Origin: Deltaproteobacteria bacterium
Lineage (GTDB): Bacteria; Myxococcota; UBA727; VGSZ01
DNA length: 64,000 bases
Reading direction: 5' to 3'
NCBI GenBank assembly: GCA_020850995.1
Contig: JADZDP010000158.1
Location: 19,137 to 83,136, forward strand
Positions 48,608 through 62,119 of this stretch are shown here, one piece after another. Position 1 is the first letter of the stretch; each line of letters opens with the position of its first letter. The notes below the pieces were generated by a model. The model searched no databases. It saw nothing but the letters and a program-made list of their open reading frames with translations, and was not told where the DNA came from. The translations under genes and the position numbers were made by a program.

Positions 48608-51041
48608 CGCCACCCTCGAGCTCGCTGGCCAGCGCCTTGACCCGCGCGTCATCGGGGAAGGCGCGCTGCAAGCGCCGCGCGGTGGCCAGCGCTTGTGCAT
48701 GCATGCCGAGCGTGCGCTCGAGCCGCGCCTGCCACACGCCCAGGCTCACGTCGGTGGGCGCGCGCCCCGCCAGGCGCTCGACGATGCGGTGCGCCGCCGC
48801 CGCGTCGCCGCGCCGCTCGTGCACGCCTGCCAGCACGCGATCGGCCGCGTCCAAGGCGGCCGGTGTGCGCGCGCGTGATCGGAGCTCGGCCAGGGCTGCG
48901 TCCACCGCGGCCTCGTCGCCCACCTCAGCTGCCGCGCCCACGCGCCACGACAAGAGGGCCACCGCGTCGTCGACGCGGGCGCTCCACGACGCCGTGCGCG
49001 CCAACGCCGCGGCCACGCCGTCCTTGCGCGCCAGCGCCTGGGCCGCGGCCGCGGCCGCCGCGCCGTCGGGCGAGGCCTCGCGCATGACCGCCTCGGCGCG
49101 CGCCACCGCGCCGTCGACGTCGCCGTTCGTGAGCGCGAACATGATGGGCGCGCCGCGCTGCGCGGCCGTGGCGTCGGGCAACGCGGCCAGGTCGTCGAGG
49201 CAGCGCTGCACGTCGGCCGGAGCGCTCACGGCGCTGCACAGATGCGCCAGCGAAGCGGCCACATCGGGCACGGCGCGTCGACGTCGTTGGTAGTCGGGGT
49301 AGCGCCCGAGGATCTCGCGCTGCAGCGCCTCGTCGAAGGGGCCGCAGCGCCACGCCACGCGGTACTCGAGCAGGGCCTGCTCCTCACGGCCGAGCGCCGC
49401 GAGCGCGCGCGCCACCTCGACGTGGGCGGTGCGATGCGCGGGCCACAGCGTGAGCGCGCGCTCGGCCGCGCGCAACGCGCCGCGCGGATCACGACGGTGG
49501 CGCGCGGCCACCGCCATCTCGTAGGGGTACTGCCCGTCCGAGGGGTGGCGCGCCACGGCGCGCACGAGCTGCGCGCGCTGCGCGTCGCCCTCGAGCTCGT
49601 CGAGCGCGCGGTCGACGTGACGACGCCAGTCGAACAGCGCCACCGGCAGCGCCAGCCCGCACAAGAGCGCGAGGCCGCCGCAGGCGAGCGCCGCGCGTCG
49701 CCAGTGCAGCTCGAGGGCAGGCAGGCGCTCTTTCGCGCGCGCAGCGACGAGGCCGAGGCCCACCGCGCACAGCGCGATGCCCACCGGCAGGTCGAGCAGG
49801 AAGTCGAACACGTCGCCCACCAGGAGCGTGGCCACGGCGGCGCTGGCGGCGGGCGCCAGCAGCGCGGCCCCGGAGCGCGCCACGTACCAGGCAGCGATGG
49901 CCGCCATGGCGACGAGCAACAGCCCCAGCGGCAGACCGCGATCGACCAGCACCTGCAGCACCAGGTTCTCGACGTGGGTGTAGACGAAGCTCGAGCTCTT
50001 GAGCTCGCCCACGGCGAGCGTGCTCGGGAACACCGCGCCGAAGGCGTCGGGGCCGACGCCCACGAGCCAGTGCTCGCGCACCAGGCGCCAGGCGGCGGGC
50101 CAGAGCACCACCTTCGACTTGCTGGCGCCCTCGGGGTCGAAGCGCGCAAGCCCGCTCACGAGCTCGGCGCCCACGGTCGACGCGAAGGCGGCGCCCACCA
50201 CCAACGCTGCCGCGAGCATGCCGAGCACGCGCGGCGCGTTCGGCAAGCTTCGCTCGGTGCGCCGCGCCAAGAGCAGCACGGCGAGCACGGCGCTGCCCGC
50301 CAAGAGCGCGAGGAGCGCGCCCCTGCTGTCGGTGAACACCACGCCGAGCGCGCACAAACCACCCACCACGCCGTGCCACGCGATCTCGGGACCACGTCGT
50401 ATCGAGAGCGCGCGCCCAACCGCGAGCACGGCGAAGAAGGCCAGCACCTTGCCGAGGTGGTTTGGGTTGACGAAGGGCGCATGCAGCAACGCGTGCGCGC
50501 CCTCGCCCACGATCCCCCAGGCGCGCTCGACGCCCAGCACGGCGTGGCCCACGGCCACCACGAGCAGCACGGCGCCGGCGCCGGTCAGGAGCTGGTAGGC
50601 GCGTCGACGTTGAGCGCGCCGGCTGGCCGTTTGCGCCACCACCACCACGAGGGCCAGCGCGCACAGCCCGCGCACGAGGGCGAGCCCGGCGCCGGGAGGA
50701 TCGAAGGCGAGCACCGGCCGCACCAGGTGCGCGGCCTCGGGGCCGACGAGCTCGGCGGCGCGCAGCGCGCGCTCGGCGCTCTCGGGCGCGAGCATGCGGC
50801 GCAGGGCGTGGGGCAGGGGGGTGAGCATGGCCGCGCTGCCGACGAGGGCGAGGGCGAAGGGGGCCGCCAGCCAGGTCACGCGCAGGGGCGCGCCCGCGCG
50901 GCGGCGCGCCGCCACCGTGAGCGCGAGGGCGCCGAGCGCGATGCTCGCCAGCACGGTGTGGCTCAGCGGGTCGATGCCGCCCACGCCGAGCGCGGCGATG
51001 AGCGGGACCGCCAGCGCGGCCGCGAGCGCGAGCTCGCTCAT
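48597..51041 (-). CDS. O-antigen ligase/Wzy superfamily membrane protein with C-terminal TPR-like tail
   Basis: The 814-residue protein has about twelve hydrophobic segments in residues 1-460, with the family's FVNPNHLGKVLAFFAVLAVG and DSRGALLALLAGSAV pair and a large periplasmic loop (WLVGVGPDAFGAVFP...). The segment YTHVENLVLQVLVDRGLPLG is typical of the O-antigen ligase (Wzy_C) domain. Residues from about 475 to the end are helical, Ala/Arg-rich and read like TPR repeats (HRTAHVEVARALAALGREEQALLEYRVAW). It either polymerises the repeat or ligates it to a carrier. The window has a second such enzyme at 8426. Confidence 0.82.
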   Translation of the reverse strand: MSELALAAALAVPLIAALGVGGIDPLSHTVLASIALGALALTVAARRRAGAPLRVTWLAAPFALALVGSAAMLTPLPHALRRMLAPESAERALRAAELVGPEAAHLVRPVLAFDPPGAGLALVRGLCALALVVVVAQTASRRAQRRRAYQLLTGAGAVLLVVAVGHAVLGVERAWGIVGEGAHALLHAPFVNPNHLGKVLAFFAVLAVGRALSIRRGPEIAWHGVVGGLCALGVVFTDSRGALLALLAGSAVLAVLLLARRTERSLPNAPRVLGMLAAALVVGAAFASTVGAELVSGLARFDPEGASKSKVVLWPAAWRLVREHWLVGVGPDAFGAVFPSTLAVGELKSSSFVYTHVENLVLQVLVDRGLPLGLLLVAMAAIAAWYVARSGAALLAPAASAAVATLLVGDVFDFLLDLPVGIALCAVGLGLVAARAKERLPALELHWRRAALACGGLALLCGLALPVALFDWRRHVDRALDELEGDAQRAQLVRAVARHPSDGQYPYEMAVAARHRRDPRGALRAAERALTLWPAHRTAHVEVARALAALGREEQALLEYRVAWRCGPFDEALQREILGRYPDYQRRRRAVPDVAASLAHLCSAVSAPADVQRCLDDLAALPDATAAQRGAPIMFALTNGDVDGAVARAEAVMREASPDGAAAAAAAQALARKDGVAAALARTASWSARVDDAVALLSWRVGAAAEVGDEAAVDAALAELRSRARTPAALDAADRVLAGVHERRGDAAAAHRIVERLAGRAPTDVSLGVWQARLERTLGMHAQALATARRLQRAFPDDARVKALASELEGGARR

Positions 51042-51362
51042 GGGTGCCCCGGCGCGCGGGGTCGCGCGCGCCGGTAGTCACGCGGCGGCGGCGGGCGCGA
51101 GCAGGTCAGGCGACCGCCCGATTCGTGGCTCGTCGGTCACGCTCGCTCGGGTTCTCCGCGTGGTACGGCACGCTCGCACCCGGACAGCTTGGTGCAGGAG
51201 ACGCGGGGTCGAGCTCGGCCATGGCTGCTCCTCGGGCGGCGCGAGAACGCCACCAGGCTACCCCTCCGCGCGAGCGCCAGCAAAAGCAGGGCCGGCGCGC
51301 CGTCGACGCCTACGAGCGCTGCGTTTGCGGTGGCGCGCCGACCCGATGCTACGCTCACGACC
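51042..51362. promoter_or_regulatory. Divergent gene-free region between ligase-like gene and hybrid kinase
   Basis: About 320 bases hold no convincing gene. Frames open across it (for example an in-frame upstream extension of the kinase from TTG 51189) translate to Arg/Ala-rich sequence without family character. Promoters for both divergent genes should lie here. Confidence 0.4.
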
Positions 51363-53189
<1,827 letters not shown>

Positions 53190-53243
53190 TCCGGCGGTGC
53201 GCTCGAAAATTCCAGTTCCCCGGCGCGGCGCCGATAGCAGTGC

Positions 53244-53954
53244 ATGGCAACGTGCACCCTGCTCTCGCTCACCATCGCGCTCGCCGCCACACCCCTCACC
53301 GAGTCCGCCGCCACCATCGGCGACCAGCGGGTCGGTCTCGACGCCGACCTCATGGCGCTCAGCTCGTCGACGGTGGCGGCCAGCCCTACCTTGCGCCTGG
53401 GGAGCGCCACGCTGCGCATCGGCGTGGCCGAGCAGGCGGAGCTGATGGTGCGCCCCCCAGGCGTGAACGCAGCGGTGCTGACGGGCGGGAGCGTATGGTC
53501 GGGACCGGCGGCGGCTCGCCTCAAGGTCACGGCGCTCAAGAGCGAGGATGGCGCCTGGGGGCTCGCCGCCATGCCCTACGTCATCGTGCCGCTCAGCATC
53601 GGAACGATCCCGGCGGTGGGCCTGGCGATGCCGGTCAGCATGCCTCTGCCGGCCGGCCTTGCGCTCAGCGTCATGCCGGCCGTCCAGATCGACTCCAACG
53701 GCGCGCCTACGCTGCCCTTGACCGCCGCCGTCTCTTGGCCGGTCTTCTCTGCCGTGACCGCGTACGGCGAGGTGGGCGTCGCGGCCACGCCCCTCGCGCT
53801 CGCCGGTACGCGGTGGCTTGGCACCAGCGGCGTGAGCGTGGCCTTGCATCCTGCCATCGCGCTCGACGCTGGCGTGAGCGCGCAGAGCGCTGACCTCTCG
53901 TTCGCTGGCGGCTTCGAGGGCACGGGCTTCGTGGGCGTATCGCTGCGCATGTAG
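53244..53954 (+). CDS. Exported protein, probable small outer-membrane beta-barrel
   Basis: The 236-residue protein has an N-terminal hydrophobic stretch (TLLSLTIALAATPL) that could be a signal peptide, then amphipathic strands with little charge and an ending GFVGVSLRM of the type that closes small barrels. The pattern of alternating Gly/Ala/Val strands resembles the phenol-degradation MetA-like transporter family, but no specific motif confirms it. It lies between two kinase genes with 54 nt and 152 nt gaps. The function is unknown. Confidence 0.5.
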   Translation: MATCTLLSLTIALAATPLTESAATIGDQRVGLDADLMALSSSTVAASPTLRLGSATLRIGVAEQAELMVRPPGVNAAVLTGGSVWSGPAAARLKVTALKSEDGAWGLAAMPYVIVPLSIGTIPAVGLAMPVSMPLPAGLALSVMPAVQIDSNGAPTLPLTAAVSWPVFSAVTAYGEVGVAATPLALAGTRWLGTSGVSVALHPAIALDAGVSAQSADLSFAGGFEGTGFVGVSLRM

Positions 53955-54106
53955 CCGCGCTGCTCGCTGGATCCGTGCGCCCCTCGATCTCACGGGAGCA
54001 TGCACCTCGGCCCTAAACCTCGGGCCCAGTTGGCCGAAAGCCATGGAGAAGCACCCGCCATGCGCTTAGCCATCATCGTACCTGTGCCCACCTCACCCGC
54101 GACGCG

Positions 54107-55645
54107 ATGGCCGCGCTCGCGCCGAGCGTCCCCATGACGCCGCTCGCCACGGACGCTCCCTTCATGCCGCGCGCGTCGTTCGCGCCGGTCATCGGCGCGC
54201 TCCTGCTCGCGCAGTGTGGTGGCGCCCTCGCCGGCGCGCTCTTGCTCTGGCGCGCCATCGATCATGCGCGCGAGGCAACCACGCACGTGAGCGTGTTGGC
54301 GCGTGAGCGGGCGGCCATGGAGCTGATGCTCGATCGGGCCTTGATGTTGTCCGCCCTCAGCAGCGGCGCCCAGCCCGGCGTGGCCCAACGACTCGCCGAG
54401 GACATCGACGCCTTCGACCACGCGCTGGCGGCCTTCGAGCGCGGCGGCGTGGTCGACGGCGACACCCTGGTGCCGCTCGCGGGGCCCGCGGGCGCGGCGC
54501 TCGAGGTCGTGTCGGCGCGCTGGCACGCCCGCCGCGTCGACCTGGTCACGCTGACGCGCGCGCCGCCCTCGAGCAGCGACTTCGCCGCCGCCGCCGCGCG
54601 CGTGGAGGCGCCGCTGACCGTCATGGGCCGCGAGCTCGCCGGGCTCGCGCAGGTGGCCGAGCGCCGCGCGCGCGAGCTGCGCACCCGTGGTGGCGTCACG
54701 TTCATCGTGGTGCTGGTGCTGCAAGTGGCGCTGCTCGCAATCGCCATGGCGGTCTCGCGTCGGCACGTGGTGGAGCCCGCCGAGGTGCTGGCCCGCGTGG
54801 CAGAGCGCGAGCGCCAGGCCGCCATCGACGCGCGCGCGCTCTTGGAGACCGAGCTACGGCAGGCCGCGCAGCACGACTCCATCGGGCGCCTGGCGGCGGG
54901 CATCGCGCACGAGATCAACACGCCCATCCAGTTCATCGGCGACAGCGTGCGCTTCTTGCGCGACGCCTACGCCGACCTGCGCGGGATCATCGGCGAGTAC
55001 CGCGTCTACGTGCGCGCGCAGGCCTCGGTCCACGTGCGCGCCCGCTTCGCCGAGCTCGAGCGCAGCACGGACCTGGCGGGGCTCGAGCAGAGCGTGCCCG
55101 ATGCCCTTGCGTGCTCGCGCGAGGGCCTGACCCGCATGACCGCGCTGGTGCGCGCGCTCAAAGAGCTGGCGCGCCCCGACGCCAACGAGCTCGCGCCCGT
55201 GGACCTCAACCGCGTGGTCGAGAGCGCCATCACGGTGGCGCACAACCAGTGCAAGTACGTGGCCGAGGTAGAGACCGAGCTCGGCGACTTGCCGAGCGTG
55301 ACCTGTCACGCGAGCGACATGGCGCGCGCCGTCTTGCACCTGTTGATCAACGCCGCGCAGGCCACCGGTGAGGTCACGCGCCAGAGCGGGCAGAAGGGCG
55401 TGATCCGCGTGCGCACCGCGTGCGAGCAGGATCGCGCCGTGCTCACCATCGCCGACCGGGGTGCCGGCTTGGCGACGTCGGAGGGCAAGGACATCCGCGG
55501 CAACGAGGCGCTGGCGGTGGCGCGGAGCATCGTTGATCGGCACGGCGGTGAGCTGAGCTTGTCGTCGGAGCCAGGGCGGGGGACCACCTGTTGCGTCCGC
55601 TTGCCGCTCCTGGGCAGGTCGGCGCCGCTCGCGGGGGCTGCATGA
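54107..55645 (+). CDS. Membrane sensor histidine kinase
   Basis: The 512-residue kinase has a membrane helix at about 27-50, an extracytoplasmic helical sensor domain to about 195, and a second helix at about 199-222. It then has a short linker and a HisKA region with GRLAAGIAHEINTPIQF (His near residue 266). The ATPase domain carries HLLINAAQA, ADRGAGL and GRGTTCCVRLP. The EINTP variant after the phospho-His also occurs in the kinase at 58035, so the two probably share ancestry. The stop overlaps the ATG of the receiver-HDOD gene, so they are likely a cognate pair. ATG 54134 is an alternative start. Confidence 0.87.
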   Translation: MAALAPSVPMTPLATDAPFMPRASFAPVIGALLLAQCGGALAGALLLWRAIDHAREATTHVSVLARERAAMELMLDRALMLSALSSGAQPGVAQRLAEDIDAFDHALAAFERGGVVDGDTLVPLAGPAGAALEVVSARWHARRVDLVTLTRAPPSSSDFAAAAARVEAPLTVMGRELAGLAQVAERRARELRTRGGVTFIVVLVLQVALLAIAMAVSRRHVVEPAEVLARVAERERQAAIDARALLETELRQAAQHDSIGRLAAGIAHEINTPIQFIGDSVRFLRDAYADLRGIIGEYRVYVRAQASVHVRARFAELERSTDLAGLEQSVPDALACSREGLTRMTALVRALKELARPDANELAPVDLNRVVESAITVAHNQCKYVAEVETELGDLPSVTCHASDMARAVLHLLINAAQATGEVTRQSGQKGVIRVRTACEQDRAVLTIADRGAGLATSEGKDIRGNEALAVARSIVDRHGGELSLSSEPGRGTTCCVRLPLLGRSAPLAGAA

Positions 55646-56850
55646 AGCGGGTGCTCTTTGTCGACGACGAACAGCAGGTGCTCGATGGCCTGCGCAACCT
55701 CTTGCGCAAGCAGCGCAACCAGCTCGACATGGCGTTCGCGCTGGGCGGCCAGGCTGCGCTCGACGAGCTCGCCAAGGCGCACTTCGACGTGATCGTGTCG
55801 GACATGCGCATGCCGGGCATGGACGGCGTGGCCCTCTTGCAGCGCGTGAAGGAGCTCTACCCCGCCACCGCGCGCATCGTGCTCTCTGGGCACGCCGAGC
55901 GCGACATGGTGGTGCGCGCGCTGCCGGTCTCGCACCAGTACCTGAGCAAGCCCTGCGACGCCGAGACCCTGCGGCAGGTGGTGCTGCGCGCCTGCGAGCT
56001 GCGCGACCTGCTCAAGGACCCGGCGCTCAAGGAGGTGGTAGGCCGCCTCGACCGCCTGCCCTCGGTGCCCGACACCTACTGGGAGCTGACGCGCGCCCTC
56101 GCCGACCCCGAGGTCGAGCGGGCCAAGATCGCGGCCATCATCGAGCGCGACCTGGCCATGAGCGTGAAGCTCTTGCAGATCGTGAACTCCGCCTACTTCG
56201 GCCTGGCGCGCAGGGTCAGCTCCGTCGCCGAGGCCGTGTCGTTCCTCGGCCTCGAGCTCGTCAAGGGCCTGGCGCTCGGCAGCCAGGTGTTCGCCGCCGT
56301 GGAGGGCGCACCGGCCATCAAGGGCTTCTCGCTCGACGCCATGCAGCGCCACGCGATCATGGTGGCGCGCCTGGCGCGCCGCGTGGTGCGCCAGGCAAAG
56401 CATGCAGACGAGGCCTTCACGGCGGGCATGGTGCACGACGTCGGCCGCATCATCTTCGCGCTCGCGCACCCCTCGCGCTTCGCCGAGACCGTCGAGCTCG
56501 CGGCCAGCACCGGGCGCGCCATCCACGAGGTCGAGCGCGAGCTGGTCGGCGTCACCCACGCCGAGCTCGGGGCCTTCCTGCTCGGCACCTGGGGCCTGCC
56601 CATCCCCATCGTCGAGGCGGTGGCCTTCCACCACACCCCCGCCGCGGCCATGCCCGCGGTCAGCGACGCGCTGCTCGCCGTGCACGTGGCCAACGAGCTG
56701 CTGGCCGAGGCTACGGCTCGCGGCGGTGCCGCGCCGTGCACGTCCCGTCTCGACGATGCGCTCCTCGCCACCCTGGGCGTCGCCGCCGAGCTGCCCCGCT
56801 GGCGCGCCATGGCCGCCGAGGCCGTGGGCGCGCTCAAGGAGGCGGCGTGA
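55642..56850 (+). CDS. Response regulator with HDOD output domain
   Basis: The 402-residue protein has a receiver domain (residues 1-120) with VLFVDDEQQ, the acceptor Asp54 in VSDMRMPGMDG and Lys in LSKPC. It is followed by an HDOD domain (about 130-330; 'RLPSVPDTYWELTRAL', 'LLQIVNSAYFGLARRVSSV', 'AFTAGMVHDVGRIIFA'). HDOD proteins act as non-catalytic signalling or regulatory modules, and many bacterial ones are linked to motility, biofilm and c-di-GMP networks. It overlaps the upstream kinase by 4 nt and the next regulator gene's SD region lies inside its 3' end. Confidence 0.9.
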   Translation: MKRVLFVDDEQQVLDGLRNLLRKQRNQLDMAFALGGQAALDELAKAHFDVIVSDMRMPGMDGVALLQRVKELYPATARIVLSGHAERDMVVRALPVSHQYLSKPCDAETLRQVVLRACELRDLLKDPALKEVVGRLDRLPSVPDTYWELTRALADPEVERAKIAAIIERDLAMSVKLLQIVNSAYFGLARRVSSVAEAVSFLGLELVKGLALGSQVFAAVEGAPAIKGFSLDAMQRHAIMVARLARRVVRQAKHADEAFTAGMVHDVGRIIFALAHPSRFAETVELAASTGRAIHEVERELVGVTHAELGAFLLGTWGLPIPIVEAVAFHHTPAAAMPAVSDALLAVHVANELLAEATARGGAAPCTSRLDDALLATLGVAAELPRWRAMAAEAVGALKEAA

Positions 56851-58025
56851 TGGTCGCCGCCCCCGTCGCTCCCCGTCCCACCGCCAAGGCGCGCGCGCGC
56901 GTCTTGTGCGTCGACGACGAGCCCGCCGTGCTCGAGGGCCTGAGCCTGACCTTGCGGCGCAACTTCGAGGTCATGACGGCGCCCGGTGGCGCCGCCGCCC
57001 TCGAGGTCTTGCGCCAGCACGCCGACGTCGCCGCGGTGATGTCGGACATGCGCATGCCGGGCATGGACGGCGCCACCTTCTTGGGCGAGGTGCGCGCGCT
57101 GCGGCCCGATTCGGTGCGCCTCTTGCTCACCGGCCAGGCCGACATGGAGTCGGCCATCGCCGCCGTGAACAACGGCCAGATCTTCCGCTTCCTGACGAAG
57201 CCCTGCCCGCCGCCCTCGCTCATCGCGGCCATGGAGGCGGCGGTGGCGCAGCACCGCTTGGTCACGGCCGAGCGCGAGCTGCTCGAGCAGACCCTGCACG
57301 GCAGCATCAAGCTCTTGGCCGACGTGCTGGCGCTCTCGAACCCGGTGGCCTTCGGCCGCTCGCTGCGCGTCAAGCAGCTCGTGAGCGAGCTATGCGCTGT
57401 CCTGGCCATCACCGAGCGCTGGCAGGTCGAGGTGGCGGCCATGCTCGCGCAGCTCGGCGTCATATCCTTGCCAGCAGAGACCATCGACAAGCTCGGGGGG
57501 CAGCTGCCCCTCACCGACGACGAGCAGAAGATGGTGGCCAAGCTCCCCGCTGTCGCCGAGCAGCTCCTGGCCAACATCCCGCGGCTCGAGCCCGTGCGCG
57601 CCATCATCGCGGCCGCCGCAGCCCCCACCATCGCGCCGCCGCCGCCGGGCGACGTCAAGAAGGAGCAGCTCGCGCGCTGGGCGCACGTCTTGCGCATCGC
57701 GCAAGACTTCGACGTGCTCGAGGCGGAAGCCGGATCGCTGGCGCAAGCCATCGACACCATGCGCGGGCGCGCGGGCCGCTACCCGCCAGACCTGGTGGCG
57801 GCCATCGCCACGGTGCGCGCCGTCGGCGCCGGCGGCGACGACGTGCGCGAGCTCGCGCTCGCCGCGCTGCGCCCGGGCATGGTCCTGGCCCAGGACCTCA
57901 AGCTCGTGTCGGGCGCGCTCTTGGCGACGCGCGGCTACGAGATCACGGCGGGCTTCGTGGAGCGCGCCAAGAACTTCAAGGCGGGGGCGGTCAAGGAGCC
58001 GGTGCGCGTCATCGTGCGCGGCTGA
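56850..58025 (+). CDS. Response regulator with degenerate HD-GYP-like output domain
   Basis: The 391-residue protein has a receiver domain at about 17-135 with VLCVDDEPAVLEGL, Asp66 in MSDMRMPGMDG, and FLTKPC. The C-terminal half has the spacing of RpfG-type HD-GYP proteins (KLLADVLALSNPVAFGRSLRVKQLVSEL ... AAMLAQLGVISLP). The HD metal pair in the usual 'LLHDIGK' segment is absent (MLAQLGV), and the GYP loop is not recognisable. It is therefore probably not a c-di-GMP phosphodiesterase but a binding or scaffold form. AAGGAGG at 56836-56842 favours ATG 56850 over GTG 56847. Confidence 0.82.
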   Translation: MVAAPVAPRPTAKARARVLCVDDEPAVLEGLSLTLRRNFEVMTAPGGAAALEVLRQHADVAAVMSDMRMPGMDGATFLGEVRALRPDSVRLLLTGQADMESAIAAVNNGQIFRFLTKPCPPPSLIAAMEAAVAQHRLVTAERELLEQTLHGSIKLLADVLALSNPVAFGRSLRVKQLVSELCAVLAITERWQVEVAAMLAQLGVISLPAETIDKLGGQLPLTDDEQKMVAKLPAVAEQLLANIPRLEPVRAIIAAAAAPTIAPPPPGDVKKEQLARWAHVLRIAQDFDVLEAEAGSLAQAIDTMRGRAGRYPPDLVAAIATVRAVGAGGDDVRELALAALRPGMVLAQDLKLVSGALLATRGYEITAGFVERAKNFKAGAVKEPVRVIVRG

Positions 58026-58034
58026 CGAGGAGGC

Positions 58035-60845
<2,811 letters not shown>

Positions 60846-60902
60846 CGGATCCGCCGCGGGCCCACCCGTCAAGCGCCGGGGGCGACGGCCGTTTACCAGG
60901 GC

Positions 60903-61928
60903 ATGAGCACGGCAGCGGCAGCAGCAGCGGGAACCAGTGAGGGCGATCGCGCCCTCGACGCCCTCCTCTCCATCGTGCGCCAGCTTTCGCCCGCCGACCC
61001 CGACGAGAGCGCCGAGGCAGAGCGCTGGCTGCAACACCTGGCGCTCCTGGCGCCGCCCCCGGGTCGCGAGCACCCCATCGCCCGCCGCGACGTGCACGGC
61101 GCGGCGGCGTTCATCAGGAGCGTCATCGCCAACCAGCGCCAGGCGCTGGAGCGCGCGCTCGCCGACTGTCGCGCGGTGGCGGCCGCCTTCTCGAGCCACA
61201 TCGCCCACGCCCTGGCCGACGACGCCAAGGGCGACACGCAGGCGCGCGAGGTGGTGCAGCGCCTCGACGAGGCGGTGCACCGAGGATCATCGGAGCAGAT
61301 CCGTCGCGCCGCGCTCGAGGCGGTGGGCACCGTGCGCACCGTGCTCGACGAGAAGCACGAGCGCCAGCGCCAGCGCGCACGTGAGCTCGGCACGCGCATG
61401 CGCTCGCTGCGCCAGGAGCTCGTCGAGGCGAAGAAGAGCGGCGAGCTCGACCCGCTCACGCAGCTGCCGAACCGGCGCGCGCTCGACGCGTCCATGGCCG
61501 AGGCCAAGCTCGCCAACGACGTGTTCGATGAGCCAAGCTGCCTCCTGCTCATCGACCTCGATCGCTTCAAGCAGGTCAACGACACCTGGGGTCACAACGC
61601 CGGCGACGAGGTGCTGCGCGCCGTGGCCCGCGAGCTCTCGCTCGCCTTCCCGCGCCAGCGCGACTGCACCGCGCGCTTTGGCGGCGAGGAGCTCGCCGTG
61701 GTGCTGCGCGACGCCGGCATGGCCGACGCCACGCGCCTGGCCGAGCGCTTCCTCGCCCGCCTGCGCGACCTGACCGTGCCCGCCGGCGACGTCGTCATCC
61801 GGGTCACCGCGTCGGTGGGCGTGGCGCAGCTGCAGCCGGGCATGAGCGCGAGCGAGTGGATCGCGGTGGCCGATCGGCGGCTCTATCGATCGAAGGAAGA
61901 GGGGCGCGACCGGGTGACGGCGGTGTGA
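60903..61928 (+). CDS. GGDEF-domain diguanylate cyclase with intact I-site
   Basis: The 341-residue soluble protein has an N-terminal helical region without a known sensor motif (about 1-180) and then a full GGDEF domain: DPLTQLPNRRALD, LLLIDLDRFKQVNDTWGHNAGDEVL, the active site GGEEL at about 260-264 and ASVGVAQLQPG. The inhibitory site RQRD lies exactly five residues before GGEEL, as required for product inhibition. It should make c-di-GMP from two GTP. Lying after three kinases and two regulators in a polysaccharide locus, it likely adjusts polymer export or motility. Confidence 0.93.
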   Translation: MSTAAAAAAGTSEGDRALDALLSIVRQLSPADPDESAEAERWLQHLALLAPPPGREHPIARRDVHGAAAFIRSVIANQRQALERALADCRAVAAAFSSHIAHALADDAKGDTQAREVVQRLDEAVHRGSSEQIRRAALEAVGTVRTVLDEKHERQRQRARELGTRMRSLRQELVEAKKSGELDPLTQLPNRRALDASMAEAKLANDVFDEPSCLLLIDLDRFKQVNDTWGHNAGDEVLRAVARELSLAFPRQRDCTARFGGEELAVVLRDAGMADATRLAERFLARLRDLTVPAGDVVIRVTASVGVAQLQPGMSASEWIAVADRRLYRSKEEGRDRVTAV

Positions 61929-62119
61929 ACGACCGCCACGCCGCGCCCGCGAGTACCGGACTACCATGGAGGCACCACGCACGCGGGCCCCGCGCTCCGC
62001 GGTGTTGCCGTCGCCGCCTTGCCCCCGACGCGTGCGGCCAGCGTCGTCGCGCAGCTCCCTGATCGTGACGCACCGTTGCTGCGGTGCTATGCGCATGCGC
62101 GGCGGTGTTCCGAGGCCTC
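61929..62119 (+). other. Short gap before GT39-like gene
   Basis: About 190 bases carry no recognisable gene or hairpin. The frame of the next gene is open upstream to ATG 62084, but those residues (MLCACAAVFRG) look unlike a coding N-terminus. Confidence 0.35.

Noticed and set aside
46613..48700. 695-codon minus-strand frame opposite the PglF-like dehydratase
   Set aside because: It is a shadow of a strongly conserved gene, with low-complexity His/Asp/Glu/Val composition.
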